This document shows, piece by piece, positions 8,638 to 20,795 of a DNA stretch of 64,000 nucleotides (the first letter of the stretch is position 1; each line of letters begins with the position of its first letter). A program made the position numbers and the translations under genes. The notes below the pieces were generated by a model. It saw only the letters and a program-made list of their open reading frames with translations. It was not told the DNA's origin and did not search any database. Source of the stretch: Allomyces macrogynus ATCC 38327. Lineage: Eukaryota; Blastocladiomycota; Blastocladiomycetes; Blastocladiales; Blastocladiaceae. The DNA lies in NCBI GenBank assembly GCA_000151295.1, contig GG745328.1, positions 1,797,266-1,861,265 of the forward strand, given 5' to 3'.

Positions 8638-11600
8638 ATGAGCTACGATCCGCGGCACACACCCATCGGTGAATTTGACGACGGTGGTGGCTCAAGTTCG
8701 ACCACAAGCATGGGACGCAGCGATCGCGACCCTCGCGCTCTGCCAGCCGCTGATGCAGCGCACGCGGCTCCGTACCATGGGCAGCACCAGAAGTACCAGC
8801 CGCCGCCGTACCAGTCGGCGCCGTTCCAGCGGCCGCATCGACTTCCCGCAACGCAAGACCGATGGGTGTCGTCCGTTCCGTTGTTGCAGCAGCCGTCGTC
8901 GCGTGGATCATGGTCGAAATCGTCCATGCCGCCCATGCTTCCCGCAAAACCGCAGCCCCAACAAGACCCGTCGCGCTTGCACGCCGTCGACCTTGCCATC
9001 CCGGCCAGTCGCATGAGCACGTTGTCTGGGTCGAACTCGTCGAACCACACGTCGATCATGGGCCAGCCCGCCGGTTTGAACGACGGGTTCACGCGGTACC
9101 CAGGGTCACATGCAGGCCACAAGCCGCAGCAGGCGTGTCACCGCACCGTCGATCGCTCGAGACTGTCGTCGAACCGGCTGTCCAAGCAGTTGTCGGTGCA
9201 GCAGTTGCAGCTGCAGCTCCCGCCGGACGGGTTATCGCACGACCATGCTGCACTCGGCGAGCGCAATTCGGTCAAGGTGCTGAACGTTGCGGGCGGCATG
9301 TTGGGCGCGGGCGCTGCGCCTAGTGCGCAGTGGACTTCACCGCATCCCAACGCAATCCGGCAGCATGACGCGCTCAGGGCAAGCACGAAGCGGCCGATCC
9401 ACGGTGACGATCTGACCACGAGTCGCGGGACGGCGCTCGTTTCTAGCGCGTCGACGGTCGCGTCGGATTTCGACGACGACGAGGACGATGACGACGACGA
9501 GTATGACGGCAAGGCGCGCGTTCAGCAACATGGGCCCGCGACGTGGTCACCCAACAACCGGCCCACGCACCAGCGGCTCAACCAAGGAAATTTGGGGTTT
9601 GATGACTTTGACAACGTGTCGGTCATGTCGGGCCGGTCGATCATTTCGTCGCGTGTCGCCAACAGTGCACGCGGATCGTACACGGGGCCCGGATTCATGT
9701 CGTCTCTCCGTCGCCTGACGGAGGGATCGGTCTTTGGCGCGGCCAACACGGCGTCGCCCGCGTCGGTCATTTCGACCCTCGTAGATACCAAGGTCGGGCC
9801 CGAGGAGTTGCTCGACGAGTTTTCGGTCGTCGACGAGCAGCGCGAGCCCAAGGGCCACACACGGTTTGTCTCGATGCAGGAACAGCTTCTCCACCCAGAA
9901 TCGCAGGATTCGCGGACGAGTTTGCCTCTGCCGTCACGGTTTGCGCCCAGCGATCCGCGGCCTGTCACGCGCGAGCTCATCGAGGACATGTTCATTGATT
10001 TGCAGCGGCGGTTCGGGTTCCAGGCCGACAGCGTGCGTAATCAGCTCGAGTATATGTTGACGCTGATCGACAGCCGGGTCGCGCGCATGTCGCTCGACCT
10101 GGCCATCGCGTCGCTGCACGCGGATATCATTGGCGGCGAGAACGCCAACTACCGCCAATGGTATGTGTCCACGTTCGGGCCTCACGAACTCGGGCCGGAT
10201 CCAAGTGCCGACCTGATGGGCACCCTGACGAAAAAAGTGGTGCGGTCGCGCTGGCGCAAGGTCATGAAGCGGCTCACGCAGGCCGATCGCGCGATGCAGA
10301 CGGCGCTGTGGTTTTGCATCTGGGGCGAGGCGGCCAATATCCGGTTCATGCCCGAGTGCCTATGCTTCTTGTTCAAGCTTGCGTGTGATCATTTGACGCT
10401 CGACAAGGCAGCGCCGTCGCCAATAGCCGTGCTCGACGGCGCGTTCCTCGACAAGGTGATCACGCCGCTCTACCGAGCGTACCGCGAGCAAGGCTACAAC
10501 TTGTCTGAAGACGGCAAACTCGTGCGGCAACGGCGCGACCACAGCGACATTGTCGGGTATGACGACCTCAACGACATGTTTCGCGATTGGGACGCTTTGG
10601 CTGCATTGGCAACCAAGGGCGGGCAAAGGCTGCTCGAAATGCCGGCGTCAGAACGGTACTGGATGCTCGACCAGGTCGAGTATAAGCTGCGCAAGACCTA
10701 CCTCGAGAAGCGCACGCCGCTGCACCTAGTCACCAATTTCTCGCGCATCTGGATCTTACATCTCGTTGGTCTCTACTACATGGTGCGTTCACGTTACGCG
10801 TTCTGTTGGCCCGCGGCCAGATTGGCGATCTGAACTCACCCATACCTTCTCGCGATCATAGGCCATGGGCCAGGCTGACTTCATGTTCCCGGAAGCCATG
10901 CACCGAGCACGTCATTGGAGTCTCGTCGCGTGTGGATCCGCGATTGGCGTTGTTGTGACCATGGTCGCGAAATGGGCCGAATATTCGTTCTTGCCCATCA
11001 CGGTTAAGCGCACGGCCTACCTCGTCTGGTGCCAGTCGGTTCTGTTTGCCATCCTCATTGCGAATTTGGCGCCTACCGCGTTTATCTACTGGTTCACGGG
11101 CCAAGATCTCGCACAGCGTGGAGCAGGGCCGGTCGCCATGGGCGTAACCGCTGCGCACCTGGTATTGTCGGTCGTCACGTCATGCTACCTGCTGTTCGTG
11201 CCACCCGCGCAACTATTCCGGCGACCGTGGCTGCTGACGCGCCAGGATTTGGTTGAGACCGGCTTCATTGCACACTTTGTGCCGCTCACGCCGTGGGATC
11301 ACGCATTGTCGCTCGGTACATGGGGCACGATCCTGTTCATCAAGTTCATTGGCGGCTACTTTTACCTCGTGCGGCCGTTCAGCGGCGTGCTCGAGAGTTG
11401 GTGGGAGGCGGCCGGCAAGTGTCCGGTTGACGAGATCATGTGCGGGCCCGTCACGTACGGCGGCATGGCGCTGCTCGTCGCGCTGCAGACGGTACTCTAC
11501 TTTCTCGACACGTACCTGTGGTACATGGTCGTGCTGGCACTCGTCTCGGTCGGGCTCAACATGGTGGATGGGATCTCGGCGCTGTCCATGTGGCGCGAGA

Positions 11601-14600
11601 CGTTCTACAAGCTGCCGAACCGCATCGTCTCGAAGCTGATTGCCGTCGATGGGGGCGTGCCGCTGCGCATGAAGCAGGCGTCGAGCGAGATTTGGAACTC
11701 AATTGTGCTCGCCATGTACAAGGAGCACCTGCTGCCGGCCGAGTCGCTGCCCAAGATGCTCTACCAGATCCACCCAAACGCGGCCGACCAGGACTGCGTG
11801 ATTGAGCCGCGCTTTTTCCTCGCGCACGAAGACTCGAAATCCAAGGGCGAGTTTTTCCCGACCGACTCGGAGGTGGAGCGGCGGCTGTCGTACTTTTCGC
11901 AGTCGCTGTGCATGAACGTGCCGGAACCGACGCCTGTGGCGCGGATGCCGACGTTCTCGGTGCTGATCCCGCACTATTCGGAAAAGATTTTGCTGTCGCT
12001 CGAGGACTGCACGGAGCGCGAGGACAAGAGCTCGCGCATCACGCTGCTCGAGTATCTCAAGACGCTGTACGTATTGCTTTTGCCTGCTCAAATCGAAAGA
12101 TTACATGAGAGAGCGAGTCGCTGACAACCTTCTCCACCCACCCACCCACCCACATCACATAGGTATCCCGACGAGTGGGACAATTTCGTTGCCGAGAGCA
12201 AGATCATGGAGCACGAGCAGGCCCTGTCCGACTCGCTCGGCGACTCGCTGCCGATTCCCGGCGGCGCTGGATTTGACGGCCATGGCTCGGACCGCATGTC
12301 GACGGCCTCGTCGCCGTCGATGCGGCCGCACGGCGGCCTGCCGCGCGCGAGCTGGTGCCCGCAGCAGGAAAAGGCGGCCGTGCACGACAATGGAACCGGC
12401 GAGCAAAACGACGACCTGCTCGCAGAAGACGACGACGAGGACGAGGAGGCGCGCGAGACGGCCGAGGAGAAAATGTTCCGCGCCGTCGGGTACACCAACC
12501 CGAGCCCGTCGTTTGTACTGCGCACGCGGATTTGGACGTCGCTGCGCAGCCAGACGCTGTACCGCACCGTCTCGGGGTTCATGAACTACAACAAGGCGAT
12601 CCAGATCCGGCACCGCGCCGAGAACCTGCACTACCTGTTCCAGGGCGTGTGCTCGGAAGAGGAAATCGAGGACGAGGCCGACTATGTCTCGAGCCGCAAG
12701 TTTCGGCTGGTCGTGGCCATGCAGCGGTACCAGCACTTTGACAAGAACGACCTCGAGTCGGTCGAGCTGTTGTTCAGTGTCTTTGCCGACCTGGCCGTCT
12801 CGTATATCGAGGAAGTGCCGAGCGCCGTCGAGGGCGAGCCGCCCACCTACTACTCGTGCCTGATTGACGGGTGGTGCAACATGACGGCGTCGGGCGCGCG
12901 GCAGCCGCGGTTCCGGATCCGGCTCCCCGGCAACCCGATTTTGGGGGATGGCAAGGGCGACAACCAAAACTCGGCCATCGTATTCACACGCGGCGAGGTA
13001 CTGCAGCTGATTGACGCCAACCAAGACTCGTACCTCGAAGAGTCGCTCAAGGTGGCGAATGTGCTGTCCGAGTTTGAGCTGCCGGGCGACAGTGTGCACT
13101 CGCCGTATTCGCCGCGTTACAACCGCGGGCGCGCGCCCGTGGCGATTGTGGGCACGCGCGAGCACATTTTCTCGGAGCGCGTCGGCAGTTTGGCCGATGT
13201 GGCGGCGGGCAAGGAGTTTGCGTTTGGCACGCTGATCCAGCGCGCCATGACGCGGTTGGGGTCGCGTTTGGTACGTTCGCGTTGATTGCAGTGACTGGTG
13301 ATCGGTCCTTGACGCGTCGCCGTGTACGCGAGTGCGAGCTTGATTGTGAAACTGATCTCCCGCGCGTCCAATGGTATAGCAATACGGCCACCCCGACTTG
13401 CTCAACTCGCTCTACATGATCACGCGCGGCGGCGTGTCCAAGGCGCAAAAGGGCCTGCACCTGAATGAGGATATCTACGCGGGCATGAACGTGCTCTCGC
13501 GCGGCGGGCGCATCAAGCACTCCGAGTACTTGCAGTGCGGCAAGGGCCGTGACTTGGGGTTCACGTCGGTGCTCAATTTCACGGCCAAGCTCGGGTCGGG
13601 TGCGGGCGAGCAAGTGTTGTCGCGCGACGTGTGGTACCTCGGCACGCGCCTCCCGCTCGACCGGCTGCTCTCCTACTATTTTGCGCACATTGGCTTTTAC
13701 ATCAACGCGGCGTTTGTCGTGGCGTCGGTCGTTCTCTTTCTGTGGACGAGTGCCATGGCCGCGGTCATGCAGGCGCGGCATCCGGGCAAGTGCACGGGCA
13801 AGGACGCGGCCAGCACGTGTCCGACCGACCTGGCGACGCTGCAGGACTGGGTGTCGCTGTGCGTCTCGGAGCTCATCTTTTCGCTGCTGATCTCGTTTTT
13901 GCCGCTGCTGCTGCAAATGGTCAACGAGTATGGTGTCGGGCGCGCGCTCAAGCGCATCTTGATGCAGTTCTTTTCGCTCGTGTCGCTGTTTGAGGTACGC
14001 TCATACTTTTCTTGGCTCACATCCATATCTCGGCGGCCACGCTTGGCACGACGCACGTTGATCACGACCCCTAACTAACCAACCAACTCCATCCAACCAT
14101 AAACAGGGCTTCGCCATCTACGTCTACTCGAGCATGTTCTGGCACAACCTCGCGCTGGGCGGCGCCGGGTACATTGCCACGGGCCGTGCCGTGTCGACGG
14201 CGCGCGCGCCCTTTTCGACGCTGTATCAGCGGTTCAGCCGGCAGGGCATCTCGCTCGGCGTGGCGCTCGGCATGCTCGCGCTGCTCGTCTCGACCCAAGG
14301 GTTCCAGGCCGCGCTCGTGTTCTACTGGATCTTTGTCATTTCGTATGCGCTCTCGCCGTTCCTGTTCAACCCCAACCAGTTTGTGCTCGCCGATTTCTTG
14401 CTCGACTACCGCGTGACGCTGCGGTGGCTGTTTGCGGGTCACCAGGCGCCGGCTCCGCGCAACCTGTCATGGGCCAATCTCGTGGTCGCGGACCGTGGGC
14501 GGCTCACGGGCGAGCGTGGGGGTGCGACGCGTGCACGTCTGCGCGTATTTATCGTGCGCAACCTGCTGGCCGACTTGGTTGTGATCGCGTTTGCCGTGGG

Positions 14601-15411
14601 CCTGTATGGGTACGCGCACCCAAAGTTTTCGATTCTCGACTCGATCATTCGCGTCGCCGCGTGGCCCGCGGCCATGCTCGGCGTGTGCTTTGCCATGTCC
14701 GCCGTCTCGCTCGCGCTCTCGCTGTTCCTGGGCCAGATCCCGTTTGTCGCGCGCCTCGTTCCGGCGATCGGGTACGGTCTCCCGACGCTGGCGCTGATAG
14801 CCATTGCGTGGGTCGCGTGGGCGCTCGAAGGATTCGCACTGCCCGGCACGCTGGTCGCACTCTTCCCGTTTGCCGCAGTATTGCACGCCATCGAGACACT
14901 GGCCTTGTTTTTCGTGCCGCCCGAGTTTGACACCAAGGGGACCGCGCACCGTGCGTTCTGGACGGGCCGGTGGCACACGCTCGGCGCGTTTGCGCCCGTC
15001 TACGTGGTGCGCGAGCTGCTGGTCGTGCCATTTGAGCTGGCGTGGTTTGCGCTCGACTGGGCCACGATCCACGTGCTCGTCGCTGCGTTGTTCCCCGTGT
15101 GCCTGGTGCCGTTTGTTTCGGACGTGCACACGCTCATGCTGCTGTGGGTGCGCAAGCCGAAAAAGAGCGATAACGGCGCGCCGGCAAATGGATCTGGTGG
15201 TGCCGTCGCCGACGCAACTGCCAAACCCAAGCACCGGCGTCGCCGGTTGCGGATCGCGGGTGCGGCCCTGATGCTCGCGGGCACGCTGCTTGTGCTGGCG
15301 GCGCTCGTGGTCGTGCCCGCCATTGTTCCGGGCCCGCTGGCCAAGATTGTGGCTGGGATTGCGGGTCACTTGCCGCTCCATGCACTGAAGGCGATTCCTG
15401 CTGCGCCGTGA
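8638..15411 (+). CDS. FKS1: 1,3-beta-glucan synthase catalytic subunit, copy A
   Basis: Five exons: 8638-10782, 10862-12066, 12163-13270, 13380-13994 and 14107-15411. They join in frame to 2125 aa (yeast Fks1 is 1876). About the first 440 residues are low-complexity and presumably cytosolic. The FKS1 domain-1 block begins at DPRPVTRELIEDMF and contains FCIWGEAANIRFMPE. A first group of membrane spans follows (AWSCGSA-like region near 10.9 kb to TYLWYMVV). The large glucan synthase domain comes next, with LRTRIWASLRSQTLYRT-like sequence, GNPILGDGKGDNQN, IDANQD and RGGVSKAQKGLHLNEDIYAG. A C-terminal membrane array ends the protein. It makes wall beta-1,3-glucan from UDP-glucose at the plasma membrane under Rho control (family knowledge). 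Everything from about 11152 onward is repeated almost exactly in copy B. Confidence 0.93.
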
Positions 15412-18400
15412 TTGTTTGGTCGACCATTTTGCTTTTCAATTGACTTTGGTGCATTTCGCTTTTTTGCCTTTTTTGCTGGTGTCAGTTTGTGCTCGCCCAA
15501 TTCCCGCACTTCCTGTATTTTTGTTTGCTCTGCCTCGTCACTGCGTGCGCGCGGGAAATACCATTGTACAATTTGTGCTCACTGTGAGTGGAGACGCAAC
15601 GCATTGGCCGCCCAAACACGGCAGTCCGTCCTGCTATTAACGGTGTTATGTTGTGCAAAAAGTCAACGATTGCTCAACAGACCTGGCCATGCTGCAAGCC
15701 AGGCACCACACCCAACACGGGCGTGCACGTTTAATCCGACAACAAAGCACAAAACGCGCCCCCACACCATTCCAAATGAAGTGACCATATTGATACATTC
15801 TGATTGTTACACGAGCTAAGCGGCAATTGGGCTCACTCAGCTCAGGTCATGCTTTGAATCAGAAGCGGAAGTGGCATGGCTTGTGGCAGAGCCCATGGTG
15901 GTGCTGCCACTCAGGGCGCGCATCATGGAGGTGGTGCCTGCAGCTGTGGTGGCTGGGTTGGTGGTGGTGGGGGAGCCCATGGTGGCGCCAACCCAGCCAC
16001 CACAGCTGCTGAGCTCCACAAGTTCAAGCGCGCCCTGAGTGGCAGCACCACCATGGGCTCTGCCACAAGCCATGCCACTTCCGCTTCTGATTCAAAGCAT
16101 GACCTGAGCTGAGTGAGCCCAATTGCCGCTTAGCTCGTGTAACAATCAGAATGTATCAATATGGTCACTTCATTTGGAATGGTGTGGGGGCGCGTTTTGT
16201 GCTTTGTTGTCGGATTAAACGTGCACGCCCGTGTTGGGTGTGGTGCCTGGCTTGCAGCATGGCCAGGTCTGTTGAGCAATCGTTGACTTTTTGCACAACA
16301 TAACACCGTTAATAGCAGGACGGACTGCCGTGTTTGGGCGGCCAATGCGTTGCGTCTCCACTCACAGTGAGCACAAATTGTACAATGGTATTTCCCGCGC
16401 GCACGCAGTGACGAGGCAGAGCAAACAAAAATACAGGAAGTGCGGGAATTGGGCGAGCACAAACTGACACCAGCAAAAAAGGCAAAAAAGCGAAATGCAC
16501 CAAAGTCAATTGAAAAGCAAAATGGTCGACCAAACAATCACGGCGCAGCAGGAATCGCCTTCAGTGCATGGAGCGGCAAGTGACCCGCAATCCCAGCCAC
16601 AATCTTGGCCAGCGGGCCCGGAACAATGGCGGGCACGACCACGAGCGCCGCCAGCACAAGCAGCGTGCCCGCGAGCATCAGGGCCGCACCCGCGATCCGC
16701 AACCGGCGACGCCGGTGCTTGGGTTTGGCAGTTGCGTCGGCGACGGCACCACCAGATCCATTTGCCGGCGCGCCGTTATCGCTCTTTTTCGGCTTGCGCA
16801 CCCACAGCAGCATGAGCGTGTGCACGTCCGAAACAAACGGCACCAGGCACACGGGGAACAACGCAGCGACGAGCACGTGGATCGTGGCCCAGTCGAGCGC
16901 AAACCACGCCAGCTCAAATGGCACGACCAGCAGCTCGCGCACCACGTAGACGGGCGCAAACGCGCCGAGCGTGTGCCACCGGCCCGTCCAGAACGCACGG
17001 TGCGCGGTCCCCTTGGTGTCAAACTCGGGCGGCACGAAAAACAAGGCCAGTGTCTCGATGGCGTGCAATACTGCGGCAAACGGGAAGAGTGCGACCAGCG
17101 TGCCGGGCAGTGCGAATCCTTCGAGCGCCCACGCGACCCACGCAATGGCTATCAGCGCCAGCGTCGGGAGACCGTACCCGATCGCCGGAACGAGGCGCGC
17201 GACAAACGGGATCTGGCCCAGGAACAGCGAGAGCGCGAGCGAGACGGCGGACATGGCAAAGCACACGCCGAGCATGGCCGCGGGCCACGCGGCGACGCGA
17301 ATGATCGAGTCGAGAATCGAAAACTTTGGGTGCGCGTACCCATACAGGCCCACGGCAAACGCGATCACAACCAAGTCGGCCAGCAGGTTGCGCACGATAA
17401 ATACGCGCAGACGTGCACGCGTCGCACCCCCACGCTCGCCCGTGAGCCGCCCACGGTCCGCGACCACGAGATTGGCCCATGACAGGTTGCGCGGAGCCGG
17501 CGCCTGGTGACCCGCAAACAGCCACCGCAGCGTCACGCGGTAGTCGAGCAAGAAATCGGCGAGCACAAACTGGTTGGGGTTGAACAGGAACGGCGAGAGC
17601 GCATACGAAATGACAAAGATCCAGTAGAACACGAGCGCGGCCTGGAACCCTTGGGTCGAGACGAGCAGCGCGAGCATGCCGAGCGCCACGCCGAGCGAGA
17701 TGCCCTGCCGGCTGAACCGCTGATACAGCGTCGAAAAGGGCGCGCGCGCCGTCGACACGGCACGGCCCGTGGCAATGTACCCGGCGCCGCCCAGCGCGAG
17801 GTTGTGCCAGAACATGCTCGAGTAGACGTAGATGGCGAAGCCCTGTTTATGGTTGGATGGAGTTGGTTGGTTAGTTAGGGGTCGTGATCAACGTGCGTCG
17901 TGCCAAGCGTGGCCGCCGAGATATGGATGTGAGCCAAGAAAAGTATGAGCGTACCTCAAACAGCGACACGAGCGAAAAGAACTGCATCAAGATGCGCTTG
18001 AGCGCGCGCCCGACACCATACTCGTTGACCATTTGCAGCAGCAGCGGCAAAAACGAGATCAGCAGCGAAAAGATGAGCTCCGAGACGCACAGCGACACCC
18101 AGTCCTGCAGCGTCGCCAGGTCGGTCGGACACGTGCTGGCCGCGTCCTTGCCCGTGCACTTGCCCGGATGCCGCGCCTGCATGACCGCGGCCATGGCACT
18201 CGTCCACAGAAAGAGAACGACCGACGCCACGACAAACGCCGCGTTGATGTAAAAGCCAATGTGCGCAAAATAGTAGGAGAGCAGCCGGTCGAGCGGGAGG
18301 CGCGTGCCGAGGTACCACACGTCGCGCGACAACACTTGCTCGCCCGCACCCGACCCGAGCTTGGCCGTGAAATTGAGCACCGACGTGAACCCCAAGTCAC

Positions 18401-20795
18401 GGCCCTTGCCGCACTGCAAGTACTCGGAGTGCTTGATGCGCCCGCCGCGCGAGAGCACGTTCATGCCCGCGTAGATATCCTCATTCAGGTGCAGGCCCTT
18501 TTGCGCCTTGGACACGCCGCCGCGCGTGATCATGTAGAGCGAGTTGAGCAAGTCGGGGTGGCCGTATTGCTATACCATTGGACGCGCGGGAGATCAGTTT
18601 CACAATCAAGCTCGCACTCGCGTACACGGCGACGCGTCAAGGACCGATCACCAGTCACTGCAATCAACGCGAACGTACCAAACGCGACCCCAACCGCGTC
18701 ATGGCGCGCTGGATCAGCGTGCCAAACGCAAACTCCTTGCCCGCCGCCACATCGGCCAAACTGCCGACGCGCTCCGAGAAAATGTGCTCGCGCGTGCCCA
18801 CAATCGCCACGGGCGCGCGCCCGCGGTTGTAACGCGGCGAATACGGCGAGTGCACACTGTCGCCCGGCAGCTCAAACTCGGACAGCACATTCGCCACCTT
18901 GAGCGACTCTTCGAGGTACGAGTCTTGGTTGGCGTCAATCAGCTGCAGTACCTCGCCGCGTGTGAATACGATGGCCGAGTTTTGGTTGTCGCCCTTGCCA
19001 TCCCCCAAAATCGGGTTGCCGGGGAGCCGGATCCGGAACCGCGGCTGCCGCGCGCCCGACGCCGTCATGTTGCACCACCCGTCAATCAGGCACGAGTAGT
19101 AGGTGGGCGGCTCGCCCTCGACGGCGCTCGGCACTTCCTCGATATACGAGACGGCCAGGTCGGCAAAGACACTGAACAACAGCTCGACCGACTCGAGGTC
19201 GTTCTTGTCAAAGTGCTGGTACCGCTGCATGGCCACGACCAGCCGAAACTTGCGGCTCGAGACATAGTCGGCCTCGTCCTCGATTTCCTCTTCCGAGCAC
19301 ACGCCCTGGAACAGGTAGTGCAGGTTCTCGGCGCGGTGCCGGATCTGGATCGCCTTGTTGTAGTTCATGAACCCCGAGACGGTGCGGTACAGCGTCTGGC
19401 TGCGCAGCGACGTCCAAATCCGCGTGCGCAGTACAAACGACGGGCTCGGGTTGGTGTACCCGACGGCGCGGAACATTTTCTCCTCGGCCGTCTCGCGCGC
19501 CTCCTCGTCCTCGTCGTCGTCTTCTGCGAGCAGGTCGTCGTTTTGCTCGCCGGTTCCATTGTCGTGCACGGCCGCCTTTTCCTGCTGCGGGCACCAGCTC
19601 GCGCGCGGCAGGCCGCCGTGCGGCCGCATCGACGGCGACGAGCCCGTCGACATGCGGTCCGAGCCATGACCGTCAAATCCAGGGCCGCCGGGAATCGGCA
19701 GCGAGTCCCCGAGCGAGTCGGACAGGGCCTGCTCGTGCTCCATGATCTTGCTCTCGGCAACGAAATTGTCCCACTCGTCGGGATACCTATGTGGGGGGGG
19801 GGAGAAGGTTGTCAGCGACGCGCCTTCTCATGTTTTTTTCGATTTGAACCTTCGCCAAGCAGGCAAAAGCAATACGTACAGCGTCTTGAGATACTCGAGC
19901 AGCGTGATGCGCGAGCTCTTGTCCTCGCGCCTCGTGCAGTCCTCGAGCGACAGCAAAATCTTTTCCGAATAGTGCGGGATCAGCACCGAGAACGTCGGCA
20001 TCCGCGCCACAGGCGTCGGTTCCGGCACGTTCATGCACAGCGACTGCGAAAAGTACGACAGCCGCCGCTCCACCTCCGAGTCGGTCGGGAAAAACTCGCC
20101 CTTGGATTTCGAGTCTTCGTGCGCGAGGAAAAAGCGCGGCTCAATCACGCAGTCCTGGTCGGCCGCGTTTGGGTGGATCTGGTAGAGCATCTTGGGCAGC
20201 GACTCGGCCGGCAGCAGGTGCTCCTTGTACATGGCGAGCACAATTGAGTTCCAAATCTCGCTCGACGCCTGCTTCATGCGCAGCGGCACGCCCCCATCGA
20301 CGGCAATCAGCTTCGAGACGATGCGGTTCGGCAGCTTGTAGAACGTCTCGCGCCACATGGACAGCGCCGAGATCCCATCCACCATGTTGAGCCCGACCGA
20401 GACGAGTGCCAGCACGACCATGTACCACAGGTACGTGTCGAGAAAGTAGAGTACCGTCTGCAGCGCGACGAGCAGCGCCATGCCGCCGTACGTGACGGGC
20501 CCGCACATGATCTCGTCAACCGGACACTTGCCGGCCGCCTCCCACCAACTCTCGAGCACGCCGCTGAACGGCCGCACGAGGTAAAAGTAGCCGCCAATGA
20601 ACTTGATGAACAGGATCGTGCCCCATGTACCGAGCGACAATGCGTGATCCCACGGCGTGAGCGGCACAAAGTGTGCAATGAAGCCGGTCTCAACCAAATC
20701 CTGGCGCGTCAGCAGCCACGGTCGCCGGAATAGTTGCGCGGGTGGCACGAACAGCAGGTAGCATGACGTGACGACCGACAATACCAGGTGCGCAA
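11152..20795. repeat. Large near-perfect palindrome of about 9.6 kb (inverted repeat)
   Basis: Positions pair as x and 31949-x across the centre: for example exon 14134-15411 with 16538-17815, 13398-14078 with 17871-18551, and 12206-13285 with 18664-19743. The outer part is offset by 3 bp because intron 3 is 96 nt in one arm and 93 nt in the other. Each arm is about 4.8 kb. It covers the 3' part of one glucan synthase gene, its last three introns and about 550 bp of 3' flank. Identity starts abruptly at 11152 and 20795. Outside these points the genes are still homologous but clearly diverged. Inside, the proteins differ at only three residues, all near intron 3. Confidence 0.95.
15922..16027. 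repeat. Palindrome core: 26-bp asymmetric spacer with inner hairpin and mismatched bubble
   Basis: From outside inward: the arms match up to CAGGGCGCGC (15912-15921 against 16028-16037). Then 18 bp differ completely (15922-15939 against 16010-16027). Then 22 bp match perfectly again (15940-15961 against 15988-16009). The middle is a unique 26-bp spacer (15962-15987). The spacer repeats the AGCCCATGGTGG word also found in the arms at 15891 and 16049. Short frames through this region are by-products of the symmetry and not genes. Confidence 0.9.

Noticed and set aside
15837..16112. Two similar short frames (78 aa each) on opposite strands across the palindrome centre.
   Set aside because: They are copies of each other forced by the inverted symmetry, Gly/Ala-rich, with no independent coding evidence.
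18544..20247. A 567-residue open frame antisense to glucan synthase B, with mirror frames at 12155-13405 and 13047-13916.
   Set aside because: Arg/His/Val-rich with no domain. It is a by-product of strong GC codon bias in the real gene on the opposite strand.
11152..20795. Palindrome as a pure assembly fold-back artefact.
   Set aside because: The outer gene halves are diverged paralogues with different N-termini and different introns 1, and the arms themselves differ near intron 3 and at the core. A fold-back would give identical sequence throughout. Long-read proof is still lacking.
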